This document shows, in pieces, positions 13,712 to 22,596 of a DNA stretch of 64,000 nt. The stretch comes from Microtetraspora glauca (GTDB lineage: Bacteria > Actinomycetota > Actinomycetes > Streptosporangiales > Streptosporangiaceae): the NCBI GenBank assembly GCA_001570385.1, contig BBYL01000006.1, positions 62,001 through 126,000 of the forward strand, in the 5' to 3' direction. The stretch's first letter is position 1; every line of letters begins with the position of its first letter. Under the pieces are notes generated by a model. That model saw only the letters and a list, made by a program, of their open reading frames with translations, was not told where the DNA came from and made no database searches. Both the position numbers and the translations under genes were made by a program.

Positions 13712-15514
13712 TTGAACGTACGGGGACGTCTCGCCGCGGCGGTCGTGTCGGTGGCGCTGGCGGGTACGGCGTGTTCGGCGGCCGGTCCCGAGGCCGGTGA
13801 CGCGCGACCGGAGCGAGCCTCCGCGACGAGATCGACGGGACGCCCCGCCGCCGGGCCGACGGGGGAGTACCTCGTCTTCTACGCCGAAGGCGCCCGGGGC
13901 GCGGCGGTACGCGCGGTCACGGACAGCGGCGGCGTCATCATGAGAGAAGAGGCCAAACTCGGCTACCTCCTGGTCAGGACCTCCGCTCCGGAGAAGATCG
14001 GCGCCAGTCCCGCGGTCGTCGGCGTCACCCCCGACCGCCGGATCGGCGAGGCCGCCGCGCTGCCGGCCGTCCGGCCCGTCGCCGCGCCTGAAATCTCCGG
14101 GACCTCCGGGTCGTTCAGGATGCCCGGGGCTTCCTGGACTCCCGGTGCGTCGGGTGCTTACGGGGCTTACGGAGCTTCGGGGGCTTCCGGGACCTTCACG
14201 CGGACCGGGACCGGCAGGGCACCGGCCACCACCCACGCGGCCACCCTGGCCGACCCGCTGTCCGGCCTCCAGTGGGACATGAAGATGATCGGCGCCACGG
14301 CCGACGGGTCCTACGCCACGGCCCGGGGCGCCCGCGTGCTCGTCGGCGTCATCGACACCGGGATCGACGGGAAGCACCCCGACATCGCGCCCAACTTCAA
14401 CCGCGCGCTGAGCCGCAACTTCGTCATCGACCGGCCCAAGGACCCGAACGGCAAGACCTTCGACGGCCCCTGTGAATACAAGGGCTGCAAGGACCCCGTG
14501 GACGTGGACGACGACGGCCACGGCACGCATGTCGCCAGCACGATCGGCTCCCCGCTCAACGGCGTCGGCGTCGCCGGGGTCGCCCCCGAGGTGTCGCTGG
14601 TCAACCTCCGGGCGGGCAGCGACTCCGGTTACTTCTTCCTCAAACCCACCATGGACGCCCTGACGTACGCCGCGGACAACGGCATCGCCGTGGTCAACAT
14701 GAGCTTCTACGTCGATCCCTGGACGTTCAACTGCGCGAACAACCCCAAGGACTCGCCCGCCGAGCGGCTCGAGCAGCGCGGAATCGTCGAGGGCATGCGC
14801 CGCGCCGTGGCCTACGCGCGCGGGCACGGCGTCACCCTGATCAGCGCCATCGGCAACAGCGCCACCGACCTGGGCCATCCGGTGAAGGACACCGCGAGCC
14901 CCGACTATCCGCTCGGCACCGAGCGTGAACGCAAGGTCGACAACACCTGCCTCAACGTGCCGGTCGAGTTGGAGGGCGTCGTCTCGGTCTCGGCGGTCGG
15001 CCCCACGGAGCGCAAGGCGGCCTACTCCGACTACGGCGTCGAGCAGACCGACATCGCCGCTCCCGGCGGCGACCTCTTCGCCAAGGACGCCCGGCTCAAG
15101 GGCGTGCGCAGGGAGGTCCTGGCGGCGGTCCCGGCGAAGCCGCTGCGCAAGAAGGGGCTCATCGACGAGCGCGGGATTCCCGTGGATCCCTCCGTGCTCC
15201 GGGACTGCGTACGCGGGGTCTGCTCCTACTACCAGTACCTGGAGGGAACCTCGATGGCCGCGCCGCACGCCACCGGCGTCGCCGCGATCATCATCGGGCG
15301 CTTCGGCAGGCCGGGCAGGGGCGGCCTGCAGATGGACCCCGCCGAGGTCGAGCGGATCCTGTACGCCACGGCGGTCAGGAAGCCCTGCCCCGAGCCCCGC
15401 GCGTACAAGTACGCCAAGAACGACATCCAGACCTGCGAGGGAGGCACGGCGCACAACGGCTTCTACGGCCACGGCGTCGTGAGCGCCTCCAGGGCCGCGA
15501 CGTTCACGCGCTGA
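13712..15514 (+). CDS. Secreted S8-family (subtilisin-like) serine protease
   Basis: A protein of about 600 residues with the full S8 triad: Asp215 in GVIDTGIDGKHPD, His270 in DDDGHGTHVAS and Ser514 in EGTSMAAPHATG, plus oxyanion Asn382 in AIGNS. A signal sequence (LAAAVVSVALAGTAC) comes first; the cysteine could be lipidated, but Gly at -3 is not ideal for a lipobox. The region after it resembles an inhibitor-type prodomain. A Gly/Ala/Ser/Tyr-rich linker lies at about residues 130-170. The TTG start at 13712 is chosen because GAGGAGGG precedes it and the signal peptide starts at once. There is no partner gene. Confidence 0.88.
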   Translation: MNVRGRLAAAVVSVALAGTACSAAGPEAGDARPERASATRSTGRPAAGPTGEYLVFYAEGARGAAVRAVTDSGGVIMREEAKLGYLLVRTSAPEKIGASPAVVGVTPDRRIGEAAALPAVRPVAAPEISGTSGSFRMPGASWTPGASGAYGAYGASGASGTFTRTGTGRAPATTHAATLADPLSGLQWDMKMIGATADGSYATARGARVLVGVIDTGIDGKHPDIAPNFNRALSRNFVIDRPKDPNGKTFDGPCEYKGCKDPVDVDDDGHGTHVASTIGSPLNGVGVAGVAPEVSLVNLRAGSDSGYFFLKPTMDALTYAADNGIAVVNMSFYVDPWTFNCANNPKDSPAERLEQRGIVEGMRRAVAYARGHGVTLISAIGNSATDLGHPVKDTASPDYPLGTERERKVDNTCLNVPVELEGVVSVSAVGPTERKAAYSDYGVEQTDIAAPGGDLFAKDARLKGVRREVLAAVPAKPLRKKGLIDERGIPVDPSVLRDCVRGVCSYYQYLEGTSMAAPHATGVAAIIIGRFGRPGRGGLQMDPAEVERILYATAVRKPCPEPRAYKYAKNDIQTCEGGTAHNGFYGHGVVSASRAATFTR

Positions 15515-15715
15515 CGGAAATTCGGGTGGCCCTCCCCGGGATTGGGTACCCTGTGCAGCGCACGCGCCATGCCGGGCGGCGCCGCGACGGCGGGCGACGG
15601 GCCCCGGCAGCACCCCCGTACGCGGGGCGATCGGGACACCTGGATGAGCGCGTTATGTCATTGACAATTTGGCCACAGCTCCATGCGTCGTCACAATCAA
15701 GTGGTCTGTACCAAT

Positions 15716-15721
15716 TAGGCT
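15716..15721 (+). promoter_or_regulatory. -10 element for a probably leaderless pyk mRNA
   Basis: TAGGCT ends six bases before the GTG at 15728, which places the transcription start at or next to the start codon. No ribosome binding site is visible. A -35 box is not clear at the right distance. The TTGACA at 15661 is too far upstream to belong to it. Confidence 0.6.
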
Positions 15722-15727
15722 AGGACC

Positions 15728-17158
15728 GTGAGTCGTCGAGCAAAGATCGTCTGTACCCTTGGCCCCGCCACCTCCTCGCCGGAGCGGCTGCGCGAGATCA
15801 TCACCGCCGGCATGGACGTGGCCAGATTCAACCTCTCGCACGGCAGCCACGAGCTGCACAAGGAGGTGTTCGACCGGGTCAGGGCCGCCTCCGCCGAGGT
15901 GGGACGTGCCGTAGGCGTACTCGCCGACCTCCAGGGGCCCAAGATCCGTGTCGGCCGCTTCGCGTCCGGTCCGGTGCGCCTCGGCTTCGGAGACGTCTTC
16001 ACGATCACGACCGAGGACGTCCCCGGTGACCGCGACATCGTCTCCACCACCTACTCCGGGCTGCCCGGCGACGTGAAGGCGGGCGACACGATCCTCGTGG
16101 ACGACGGCCGCCTCCACCTGGAGGTGACGGCCGTGGACGGTCCGCGCGTGGTCACCCGCGTCGTCATCGGCGGCATGATCTCCGACAACAAGGGGCTCAA
16201 CCTCCCCGGTGTCGCGGTCAGCGCGCCCGCGCTCACCGAGAAGGACGAGAGGGACCTGCGCTGGGCGCTGCGCACCGGCTTCGACATGATCGCGCTGTCC
16301 TTCGTGCGCTCGCCCCACGACGCCGAGATCGTGCGCGGGATCATGGAGGAGGAGGGCGTTCACCTCCCGCTGCTCGCCAAGATCGAGAAGCCGCAGGCCG
16401 TCGACTGCCTCGAAGAGATCGTCGACGCCTTCGACGGCGTCATGGTCGCCCGCGGAGACCTCGGCGTCGAGCTGCCGCTGGAGCAGGTGCCGATCGTCCA
16501 GCGCCGCATCATCGAACTGTGCCGCGACAAGGCCCACCCGGTCATCGTCGCCACCCAGATGCTCGACTCCATGATGAGCGCCCCCAGGCCGACCCGGGCC
16601 GAGGCGTCCGACGTCGCGTACGCCGTGATGGACGGCGCCGACGCCGTCATGCTCTCCGGCGAGACCTCCGTCGGCAGCTATCCGGTCGAGTCGGTCTCCA
16701 CGATGGCCCGCATCTCCACCGCGGCCGAGAGCGCCACGCTGCACGCCACGCACACCCTGGAGCGGCTGCCCGAGACCACCGGCGGCGCCATCGCCAGGGC
16801 CGCGGCCGAGGTCGGCGCCATCGTCGGCGCCAAGGCGCTGGTCGCGTTCACCATGTCGGGCGAGACCGCGCGGCGGCTGGCGCGCTACCGCTCGCCGATC
16901 CCGCTGCTCGCCTTCACCTCCAACCCGCAGGTTCGCGGCCAGCTCGCGCTGACCTGGGGCGTCGAGACCTTCGAGGTGCCGTTCGTGCACCACACCGACG
17001 ACATGGTGCGCCAGGTGGAGGCGTCGCTGCTCATGCTCGGCGACTTCGAGAAGGGCGACAAGATCGTGATCGTGGCCGGTTCCCCGACCGGGACGCCGGG
17101 CTCGACCAACTTCCTCCGCGTGCACACCATCGGCTCGGCGGTCGCCCACCCCCGCTGA
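15728..17158 (+). CDS. pyk: Pyruvate kinase
   Basis: A 476-residue glycolytic enzyme that turns phosphoenolpyruvate and ADP into pyruvate and ATP. The N-terminus KIVCTLGPAT, RFNLSHGSHE, the active-site signature LLAKIEKPQAV with its lysine, MVARGDLGVELP and MLDSMMSAPRPTRAE are all visible. The C-terminal domain is the normal short form, without an extra phosphohistidine domain. GTG at 15728 is the only start that gives the standard N-terminus (MSRRAKIVCTLGP), and it seems to be read from a leaderless message. It converges with the amidase gene downstream. Confidence 0.97.
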   Translation: MSRRAKIVCTLGPATSSPERLREIITAGMDVARFNLSHGSHELHKEVFDRVRAASAEVGRAVGVLADLQGPKIRVGRFASGPVRLGFGDVFTITTEDVPGDRDIVSTTYSGLPGDVKAGDTILVDDGRLHLEVTAVDGPRVVTRVVIGGMISDNKGLNLPGVAVSAPALTEKDERDLRWALRTGFDMIALSFVRSPHDAEIVRGIMEEEGVHLPLLAKIEKPQAVDCLEEIVDAFDGVMVARGDLGVELPLEQVPIVQRRIIELCRDKAHPVIVATQMLDSMMSAPRPTRAEASDVAYAVMDGADAVMLSGETSVGSYPVESVSTMARISTAAESATLHATHTLERLPETTGGAIARAAAEVGAIVGAKALVAFTMSGETARRLARYRSPIPLLAFTSNPQVRGQLALTWGVETFEVPFVHHTDDMVRQVEASLLMLGDFEKGDKIVIVAGSPTGTPGSTNFLRVHTIGSAVAHPR

Positions 17159-17174
17159 CCGGCACGGCGAAACC

Positions 17175-17196
17175 CGGCCCGCGAGCGCGCGGGCCG
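17175..17196 (+). terminator. GC-rich hairpin after pyk
   Basis: A 9-bp stem (CGGCCCGCG, 17175-17183, pairing with 17188-17196) with a 4-base AGCG loop lies 16 bases after the pyk stop. There is no T-run, so it may be a factor-assisted terminator of the kind common in high-GC actinobacteria. Confidence 0.6.
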
Positions 17197-17256
17197 CGGC
17201 CCCTCTCGGCCGCATTCCAGTGGCACCCGGAGACGACCGGCGGCCACGTCCGCGCC

Positions 17257-17307
17257 GGCTGCGCGGACGTGATGGCTGCGCGGACGTGACGGCTGCGCGG
17301 ACGTGAC
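17257..17307 (+). repeat. Three-copy 17-bp tandem repeat
   Basis: GGCTGCGCGGACGTGAT is followed by two copies of the same 17 bases ending in C instead of T. The copies lie head to tail between the convergent pyk and amidase genes, outside any supportable coding sequence. Confidence 0.9.
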
Positions 17308-17404
17308 GGCCGTCGTGCACGGCGTCTTCGAGCAGGAGCAGACCCTGCGGCCGGGTCTGGTGGTTGACGGCACAGGCGATCGGGAGCGCCGACCGCGCCG
17401 CCGG

Positions 17405-18823
17405 TCAACTCCTCCCGACGAAGAAGGCGGGGGTTCGCCGGCGCCAGGGCATGGCCTGTTCCAGCTGGGAGGAGATCTGGAACAGCAGGTCCTCGCGGCC
17501 GTAGGAGGCGACGAGCTGGACGCCGATCGGCAACCCGTTCTCGCTCTGGCCGAGTGGCAGGCTGATCGCCGGGTGGCCGGAGACGTTGAAGACCATCGTG
17601 AACGGCCCATAGTTGAACAGCGAGTCCAGCCACGTGGCGAAGGTGTGGCCGGGGTCGTTGTAGCGCAGGGTGCCGTGGGGCGCGGGCAGGCGACCCAGCG
17701 TCGGAGTGATCAGCAGGTCGTGCCCGGTGAGGAACGCGGCCACCGATCGGGTGACTCGGTTCTGCGCGTCGAAGGCGTTCATCAGGTCCATCGCCGTGTA
17801 CGCGTCGGCCACCTGTAACAACTGCCGGGAGACCGCCTCCAGGTGGTCGGGGTCGGGTCGCCGAGGCGCCCGAAGCACCATTGAGGCGATCGCGACGCCT
17901 TCGGCCGTCGCGCTCGTCAGCACATCGTCCCAGTCGAGTTCGGGACGGCCGAAAGTGATGGCATGGCCCAGCCGTTCCAGCATGTGCCCGGCCTGGACGG
18001 TCGCCGCGGCCACCTCGCTGTCCACTCTCGCCCCCGACCAGGTCTCGGTGGTCACCGCCACCCGCAGGGAGCCGGGGTCAACGCCCAGCTCCTCGGCGTA
18101 CCGGCGGCTCGGGGGAGGCGCGGTGTACTTGTCGCCGATGCCGGGCCCGTGTACGGCGTCAAGCAGATGGGCGGCATCGCGGACGGTGCGGGTGAGCCCG
18201 AACTCATACGCCATGCCGAGCATCGGCTCGCCCATGCCGGGACCGCACGGGACCCGGCCCCGGCTCGGCTTGAGCCCGACCAGCCCGCAGCAGGAGGCGG
18301 GAATCCGGATGGACCCGGCGCCGTCGCTGGCGTGCGCGAGCGGGACGGCACCGGCCGCGACCAGGGCCGCGGCGCCGCCGCTCGATCCGCCGACGCCGCG
18401 ATCACGATCCCAGGGGTTGCGGGTGGGGCCGTACCTGAGGGATTCGGTGGAGAAGCTGAGCACCATCTCCGGCACGGTGGTGAGGCCGAGCGTGACCAGT
18501 CCGGCGCCCCTGAAGCGGGTCATCAGGTCGGTGTCGCGCTGGGCGAGGGTGCCCGGCAGTGCCCGGCTGCCGAGAAAGAACGGCACGCCCTCGGCCACCG
18601 GCCCGTGGTCTTTGATCAGGAACGGCACCCCGGCCAGGGGGCCGTCCGCAACGTGGCCGAGCGCGGGATCGAACGGGGGTAGCGCCAGCCCGTTCAGTTC
18701 GGTGTCCGCGGTCGCGATGGCCTCCCGGGCGACGGCCTCGACCTCGGCGGCGGTGACCTCGCCCGCCTTGATCAGGTCACGGAGGCCGATGGCGTCAAAG
18801 CCCGCGTATTCGTGAATTCGCAT
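17405..18823 (-). CDS. Amidase-signature family amidase
   Basis: A 472-residue protein of the amidase signature superfamily, which hydrolyses amide bonds by a Ser-cisSer-Lys triad. Lys71 is in PFLIKDHGP, the cis-serine is in GVGGSSGGAAAL (S147 or S148), and the nucleophile is Ser171 in DGAGSIRIPAS. Length and motif order are normal. ATG at 18823 is chosen because AAGGA precedes it at a suitable distance, while an upstream in-frame start adds 17 poorly conserved residues. It stands alone, divergent from the DGPF/sigma pair. There are no gatB or gatC neighbours, so it is not evidently part of the tRNA amidotransferase. The substrate is unknown. Confidence 0.88.
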   Translation of the reverse strand: MRIHEYAGFDAIGLRDLIKAGEVTAAEVEAVAREAIATADTELNGLALPPFDPALGHVADGPLAGVPFLIKDHGPVAEGVPFFLGSRALPGTLAQRDTDLMTRFRGAGLVTLGLTTVPEMVLSFSTESLRYGPTRNPWDRDRGVGGSSGGAAALVAAGAVPLAHASDGAGSIRIPASCCGLVGLKPSRGRVPCGPGMGEPMLGMAYEFGLTRTVRDAAHLLDAVHGPGIGDKYTAPPPSRRYAEELGVDPGSLRVAVTTETWSGARVDSEVAAATVQAGHMLERLGHAITFGRPELDWDDVLTSATAEGVAIASMVLRAPRRPDPDHLEAVSRQLLQVADAYTAMDLMNAFDAQNRVTRSVAAFLTGHDLLITPTLGRLPAPHGTLRYNDPGHTFATWLDSLFNYGPFTMVFNVSGHPAISLPLGQSENGLPIGVQLVASYGREDLLFQISSQLEQAMPWRRRTPAFFVGRS

Positions 18824-19120
18824 GATGAGTCCTTGCTCTCGCACATCGATGACTGGGGGGTGGTCGGCGACCATCCCCTTGGCGGAATCGATGTGCTACT
18901 ACGCTCGGAACATCAGGTTCATCGTGGCAGCCGCGGGCACGGCGGTCGAACGATTTACGGGCTCGGCAGGCCGACGGAGTCGTCGTCGGGGCCGGTGAAG
19001 GCGGCACTTGGGCGGCACCTGGAAATCAGCACGCTTCCGGGTGTCGAGAATGTGGCGCCGGCTCCGTCCCAGGGACACGAGTGGCCACGACGGGCCGCGC
19101 GACGAAGAAGGAGAACCACG

Positions 19121-19528
19121 ATGAAGTACCTGCTGCTGAAGCACTACCGAGGTGGCCCGGCCCCCGCCGTCGACTGGGCGCCGATGGATCAATGGACGCC
19201 GGAGGAGGTCGACGCGCACATACAGTACATGCGCGACTTCGCGGCCCGCTTGGAGGAGACGGGTGAGTTCGTCGACGGACAGGCACTGGCACCCGAGGGC
19301 GCGTTCGTGCGGTATGACGGCGAGGGGCGCCCACCGGTGACCGATGGTCCGTTCGCCGAGACCAAGGACCTCATCGCCGGCTGGATGGTCATCGACGTGG
19401 AGTCCTGGGATCGCGCGGTCCAGCTGGCCGGGGAGCTGTCCGCCGCTCCCGGGGCCGGCGGCGAGCCGATCCACGAGTGGCTCGAGGTTCGACCGTTTCT
19501 CACCGAGCCGCCCACGGTGACCGAGTGA
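19121..19528 (+). CDS. YCII-related (DGPF) protein paired with ECF sigma factor
   Basis: A 135-residue protein with the YCII-related ferredoxin-like fold. The DGPFAETKDLIAGW motif, from which DGPF proteins take their name, is present, and the N-terminus MKYLLLKHY is typical. AAGGAG lies nine bases before ATG. It overlaps the sigma factor gene downstream by 4 bases (GTGA), the standard arrangement for ECF42-type systems, in which DGPF genes are encoded beside, and often controlled by, the sigma factor. The biochemical role is unknown; enzymatic and binding roles have both been suggested for YCII domains. Confidence 0.88.
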   Translation: MKYLLLKHYRGGPAPAVDWAPMDQWTPEEVDAHIQYMRDFAARLEETGEFVDGQALAPEGAFVRYDGEGRPPVTDGPFAETKDLIAGWMVIDVESWDRAVQLAGELSAAPGAGGEPIHEWLEVRPFLTEPPTVTE

Positions 19529-20679
19529 ACGAGTCGCTGCTGCGGGAGCTCGTGCCCGCGGTGATCGGTGTCCTCGTCCGACGCGGAGCCGACTTCGCGT
19601 CGGCCGAGGATGCCGTGCAGGAGGCCCTGATCCGGGCGCTGGAAACCTGGCCGGACGATCCACCGCGCGATCCGAAGGCATGGCTCGTCGCGGTCGCGTG
19701 GCGCAAGTTCCTCGACGCCGCCCGTGCCGAGGCGTCGCGGCGGGGGCGGGAACTCGCCGTGGAGGTCGAGCCTCCCGCCGGTCCGGCGCCCGTCACGGAC
19801 GACACGCTGCGGCTCTACTTCCTGTGCGCGCACCCGAGCCTGCCGCAGGGCTCGGCCGTCGCCCTGACACTGCGCGCGGTCGGTGGCCTGACCACGCGGC
19901 AGATCGCGACGGCATACCTCGTCCCCGAGGCGACCATGGCGCAGCGGATCAGCCGGGCCAAGCGGCGGATCGCGGGGCTGCCGCTCGACCAGCCCGGCGA
20001 TCTCGGCACGGTGCTGCGCGTGCTCTACCTCGTCTTCAACGAGGGGTACGGCGGAAGCGTCGACCTGGCGGCCGAGGCGATCCGCCTCACCCGTCAGCTC
20101 GTCGCCCTGACAGACGAGCCCGAGGGCGCGGGGCTGCTCGCCCTCATGCTGCTGAACCATGCGCGCCGCGCGTCTCGCACCGGCCCGGGAGGTCGCCTGG
20201 TGCCGCTTGGTGAGCAGGACCGATCGCGCTGGGACACCGGTCTGATCGCCGAGGGGGTGACGATTCTGCAGGCCGCGCTGGCCCGCGACCGGCTCGGTGA
20301 ATACCAGGCACAGGCCGCGATCGCCGCCCTGCACGCGGACGCCCGGAGCGCCTCCGAGACGGACTGGGTGCAGATCGTGGAGTGGTACGACGAACTGCTG
20401 CTCCTCACCGGCAGCCCGGTGGTGCGACTCAACCGCGCGGTGGCGGTCGGGGAGGCCGACGGACCGCGGGCCGGCCTGGCGGCGCTGGCTGACGTGAACC
20501 CCGGCCTGCCCCGTTACGCCGCGGTGACGGCATACCTGCACGAACGCGCCGGTGACCTCGAGCACGCCGCCGAGCTGTATGCCGAGGCCTCCCGCGCCGC
20601 TGCCAGCGTGCCGGAGCGTGACCACCTCACTCGGGAGGCCGCACGGGTGCGGCAACTGCTGCGTGGCCCCGTGAGCTGA
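19525..20679 (+). CDS. ECF sigma factor of the ECF42 type with long C-terminal extension
   Basis: A 384-residue protein, twice the length of an ordinary ECF sigma factor. Region 2 spans about residues 10-75 (ASAEDAVQEALIRALETWP) and region 4 about 105-160 (LTTRQIATAYLVPEATMAQRISRAKRRI). A helical C-terminal extension of about 220 residues follows, including FNEGYGGSVDLAAEAIRLTRQL and repeated TPR-like helices. This architecture and the coupled DGPF gene fit group ECF42, in which the extension is thought to affect sigma activity and no classical anti-sigma gene is found. None is seen here either. Regulated promoters in the window could not be identified. Confidence 0.9.
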   Translation: MNESLLRELVPAVIGVLVRRGADFASAEDAVQEALIRALETWPDDPPRDPKAWLVAVAWRKFLDAARAEASRRGRELAVEVEPPAGPAPVTDDTLRLYFLCAHPSLPQGSAVALTLRAVGGLTTRQIATAYLVPEATMAQRISRAKRRIAGLPLDQPGDLGTVLRVLYLVFNEGYGGSVDLAAEAIRLTRQLVALTDEPEGAGLLALMLLNHARRASRTGPGGRLVPLGEQDRSRWDTGLIAEGVTILQAALARDRLGEYQAQAAIAALHADARSASETDWVQIVEWYDELLLLTGSPVVRLNRAVAVGEADGPRAGLAALADVNPGLPRYAAVTAYLHERAGDLEHAAELYAEASRAAASVPERDHLTREAARVRQLLRGPVS

Positions 20680-20713
20680 CCCGCCGCGGGGTCGCGGGTC
20701 TGTCACCGGGCAT

Positions 20714-20759
20714 CCCAGGAGGTAGCGGAAAACCGCTTGATCGGGCATGACTTCCTGGG
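20714..20759. repeat. Nested inverted repeat between sigma gene and ABC exporter
   Basis: The outer arms CCCAGGAGGT (20714-20723) and ACTTCCTGGG (20750-20759) pair over ten bases with one G-T. Inside lies a second 5-bp hairpin, AGCGG (20724-20728) with CCGCT (20733-20737) and an AAAA loop. It could terminate the sigma operon or act on the ABC operon; there is no T-run to settle this. Confidence 0.6.
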
Positions 20760-20814
20760 CAACCATGACGGAAGCGAACCATCCCCCGTCAGGTGAGGAG
20801 TGTTACGCCCGACC

Positions 20815-22596
20815 ATGCCCCCACAAGCCGGTTCCACCTCCGACGCTCGACGATCCTCGTGGAACTCCCTGTGGCGGCTGAGGTCCTATCTGCGCCCCTA
20901 CACCCGCCCGCTGGTCGTCTCGTGGGTGGCCGCCGTCCTCGGTATCGCGGCCGGCATCCTGACCCCGCTCGTCGGCAAGGAGATCATCGACGGTCCCGTG
21001 GCGCACGGCGACCAGGGCGCGCTGCTCCCGCTCGGGCTGCTCGCGCTCGTGCTCGGCGTGGCCGAGGCCCTCCTCACCTTCCTGCGCAGGTGGTCCCAGG
21101 CGGCGCCGGTGCTCGGCCTGGAGACGGCGATCCGCGACGATCTCTACCGCCACCTGCAACGCCTGCCCATGCGCTTCCACGACGAGTGGCAGTCGGGGCA
21201 GCTGCTCTCCCGCGCGACCACCGACCTGTCCACGATCCGCCGGTTCCTCGGGTTCGGCGTCCTGTTCCTCGTCATGAACGTCCTCCAGCTCACCACCGTG
21301 ATCGTGGTGCTCCTGCGGATGTACTGGCCGCTCGGCCTGCTCGTGGCCGGGTCGGCGATCCCCGTCGTCATCCTGTCGCAGCGCTTCGAGAAGCGCTACA
21401 TCCGTATCTCGCGCCAGGTCCAGGACGAGCAGGGCGACCTCGCGACCTTCGTCGAGGAGTCCGCCCTGGGCATCCGCACGATCAAGGCGTTCGGGCGGCG
21501 GCGCCACGTGGCCGCGACGTACGACGGCCTGGCCGGGAAGGTCCACCGCACCTCCCTCGCGAAGGTGCGGCTGTCCTCCCGGTTCTTCACGTTCCTCGAA
21601 GTGGTGCCCAACGTCACGCTCGCCATGGTGCTGCTCCTCGGCGCGCTCGCCGTCGGCGGCGGCGGGCTGACCCTGGGCACGCTGGTGGCCTTCACCACGC
21701 TCGTCCTTCAGCTCGTCTGGCCGGTCACCTCCCTCGGCTACATCCTCGCCATGGGCCAGGAGGCCATGACGTCGGCCGACCGGGTCGTCGAGGTGCTCGA
21801 CACCATGCCCGAGATCGTCGGCGGCTCGGACACCGTCGCCGCCCCGCGCGGGCACCTGCGGTTCGAGGGGGTGGAGTTCCGGTTCCCCGGCGCCGCCCGG
21901 CCCGTGCTGCGCGACGTCTGGCTCGACGTGCGCCCGGGGGAGACCGTCGCCGTCGTCGGTGCGACCGGCTCGGGCAAGACCACGCTGACCGCGCTCGTGC
22001 CGCGGTTGGTCGACGTCACGGCCGGCCGGGTCACCGTCGACGGGCACGACGTGCGCGACCTGTCCCTCCCATCGCTGCGCTCCGTGGTCGCCACCGCCTT
22101 CGAGGAGCCCACGCTGTTCTCGATGAGCGTCAGGGAGAACCTCACCCTCGGCCACCGGGACGCCACTGACGACGATGTGCGCGCGGCCCTGGAGATCGCC
22201 CAGGCCACCTTCGCGTACGACCTGCCCTGGGGGCTGGACACCCGGATCGGCGAGCAGGGCATGTCCCTTTCCGGCGGCCAGCGGCAACGCCTGGCCCTGG
22301 CCCGCGCGGTGCTCGGCAAGCCCAGGATCCTCGTCCTCGACGACACCCTCTCGGCGCTCGACGTGGAGACCGAGGCGCTGGTCGAGGAGGCGCTCCGCGG
22401 CGTCCTCGCCGACGCCACCGGGCTCGTCGTCGCGCACCGGGCGTCGACCGTGCTGCTCGCCGACCGGGTCGCGCTCCTGCGGGAGGGCACCATCACCCAC
22501 ATCGGCCGGCATACCGACCTGCTGTCCGAGGTGCCCGAATACCGGGCACTCCTCGCCCAGGACGCCGAACTCGACCCGGAGGAGGCGCTCCAGTGA
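20815..22596 (+). CDS. ABC exporter half-transporter A (degenerate ATP site)
   Basis: A type IV ABC exporter half of about 593 residues: six transmembrane helices (about residues 20-320) and a C-terminal nucleotide-binding domain. Walker A is GATGSGKTT and the signature is the regular LSGGQRQR. Walker B ends in LVLDDT, with Asp where the catalytic Glu is expected, and the Q-loop reads AFEEP with Glu in place of Gln. These changes mark the degenerate site of heterodimeric exporters. The partner follows with a GTGA overlap. The start is uncertain: GTG at 20800 is in frame but abuts the ribosome-site-like AGGTGAGGAG, while ATG at 20815 is 14 bases away. The exported substrate is unknown. Confidence 0.9.
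   Translation: MPPQAGSTSDARRSSWNSLWRLRSYLRPYTRPLVVSWVAAVLGIAAGILTPLVGKEIIDGPVAHGDQGALLPLGLLALVLGVAEALLTFLRRWSQAAPVLGLETAIRDDLYRHLQRLPMRFHDEWQSGQLLSRATTDLSTIRRFLGFGVLFLVMNVLQLTTVIVVLLRMYWPLGLLVAGSAIPVVILSQRFEKRYIRISRQVQDEQGDLATFVEESALGIRTIKAFGRRRHVAATYDGLAGKVHRTSLAKVRLSSRFFTFLEVVPNVTLAMVLLLGALAVGGGGLTLGTLVAFTTLVLQLVWPVTSLGYILAMGQEAMTSADRVVEVLDTMPEIVGGSDTVAAPRGHLRFEGVEFRFPGAARPVLRDVWLDVRPGETVAVVGATGSGKTTLTALVPRLVDVTAGRVTVDGHDVRDLSLPSLRSVVATAFEEPTLFSMSVRENLTLGHRDATDDDVRAALEIAQATFAYDLPWGLDTRIGEQGMSLSGGQRQRLALARAVLGKPRILVLDDTLSALDVETEALVEEALRGVLADATGLVVAHRASTVLLADRVALLREGTITHIGRHTDLLSEVPEYRALLAQDAELDPEEALQ

Noticed and set aside
15661..15666. TTGACA as the -35 box of pyk
   Set aside because: No -10 hexamer lies 16-19 bases downstream, and the TAGGCT next to the start codon is about 50 bases away.
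17303..17818. Plus-strand open frame over the 17-bp repeats and the end of the amidase gene
   Set aside because: It is antisense to the amidase, which carries its full catalytic triad, and has no supporting motif.
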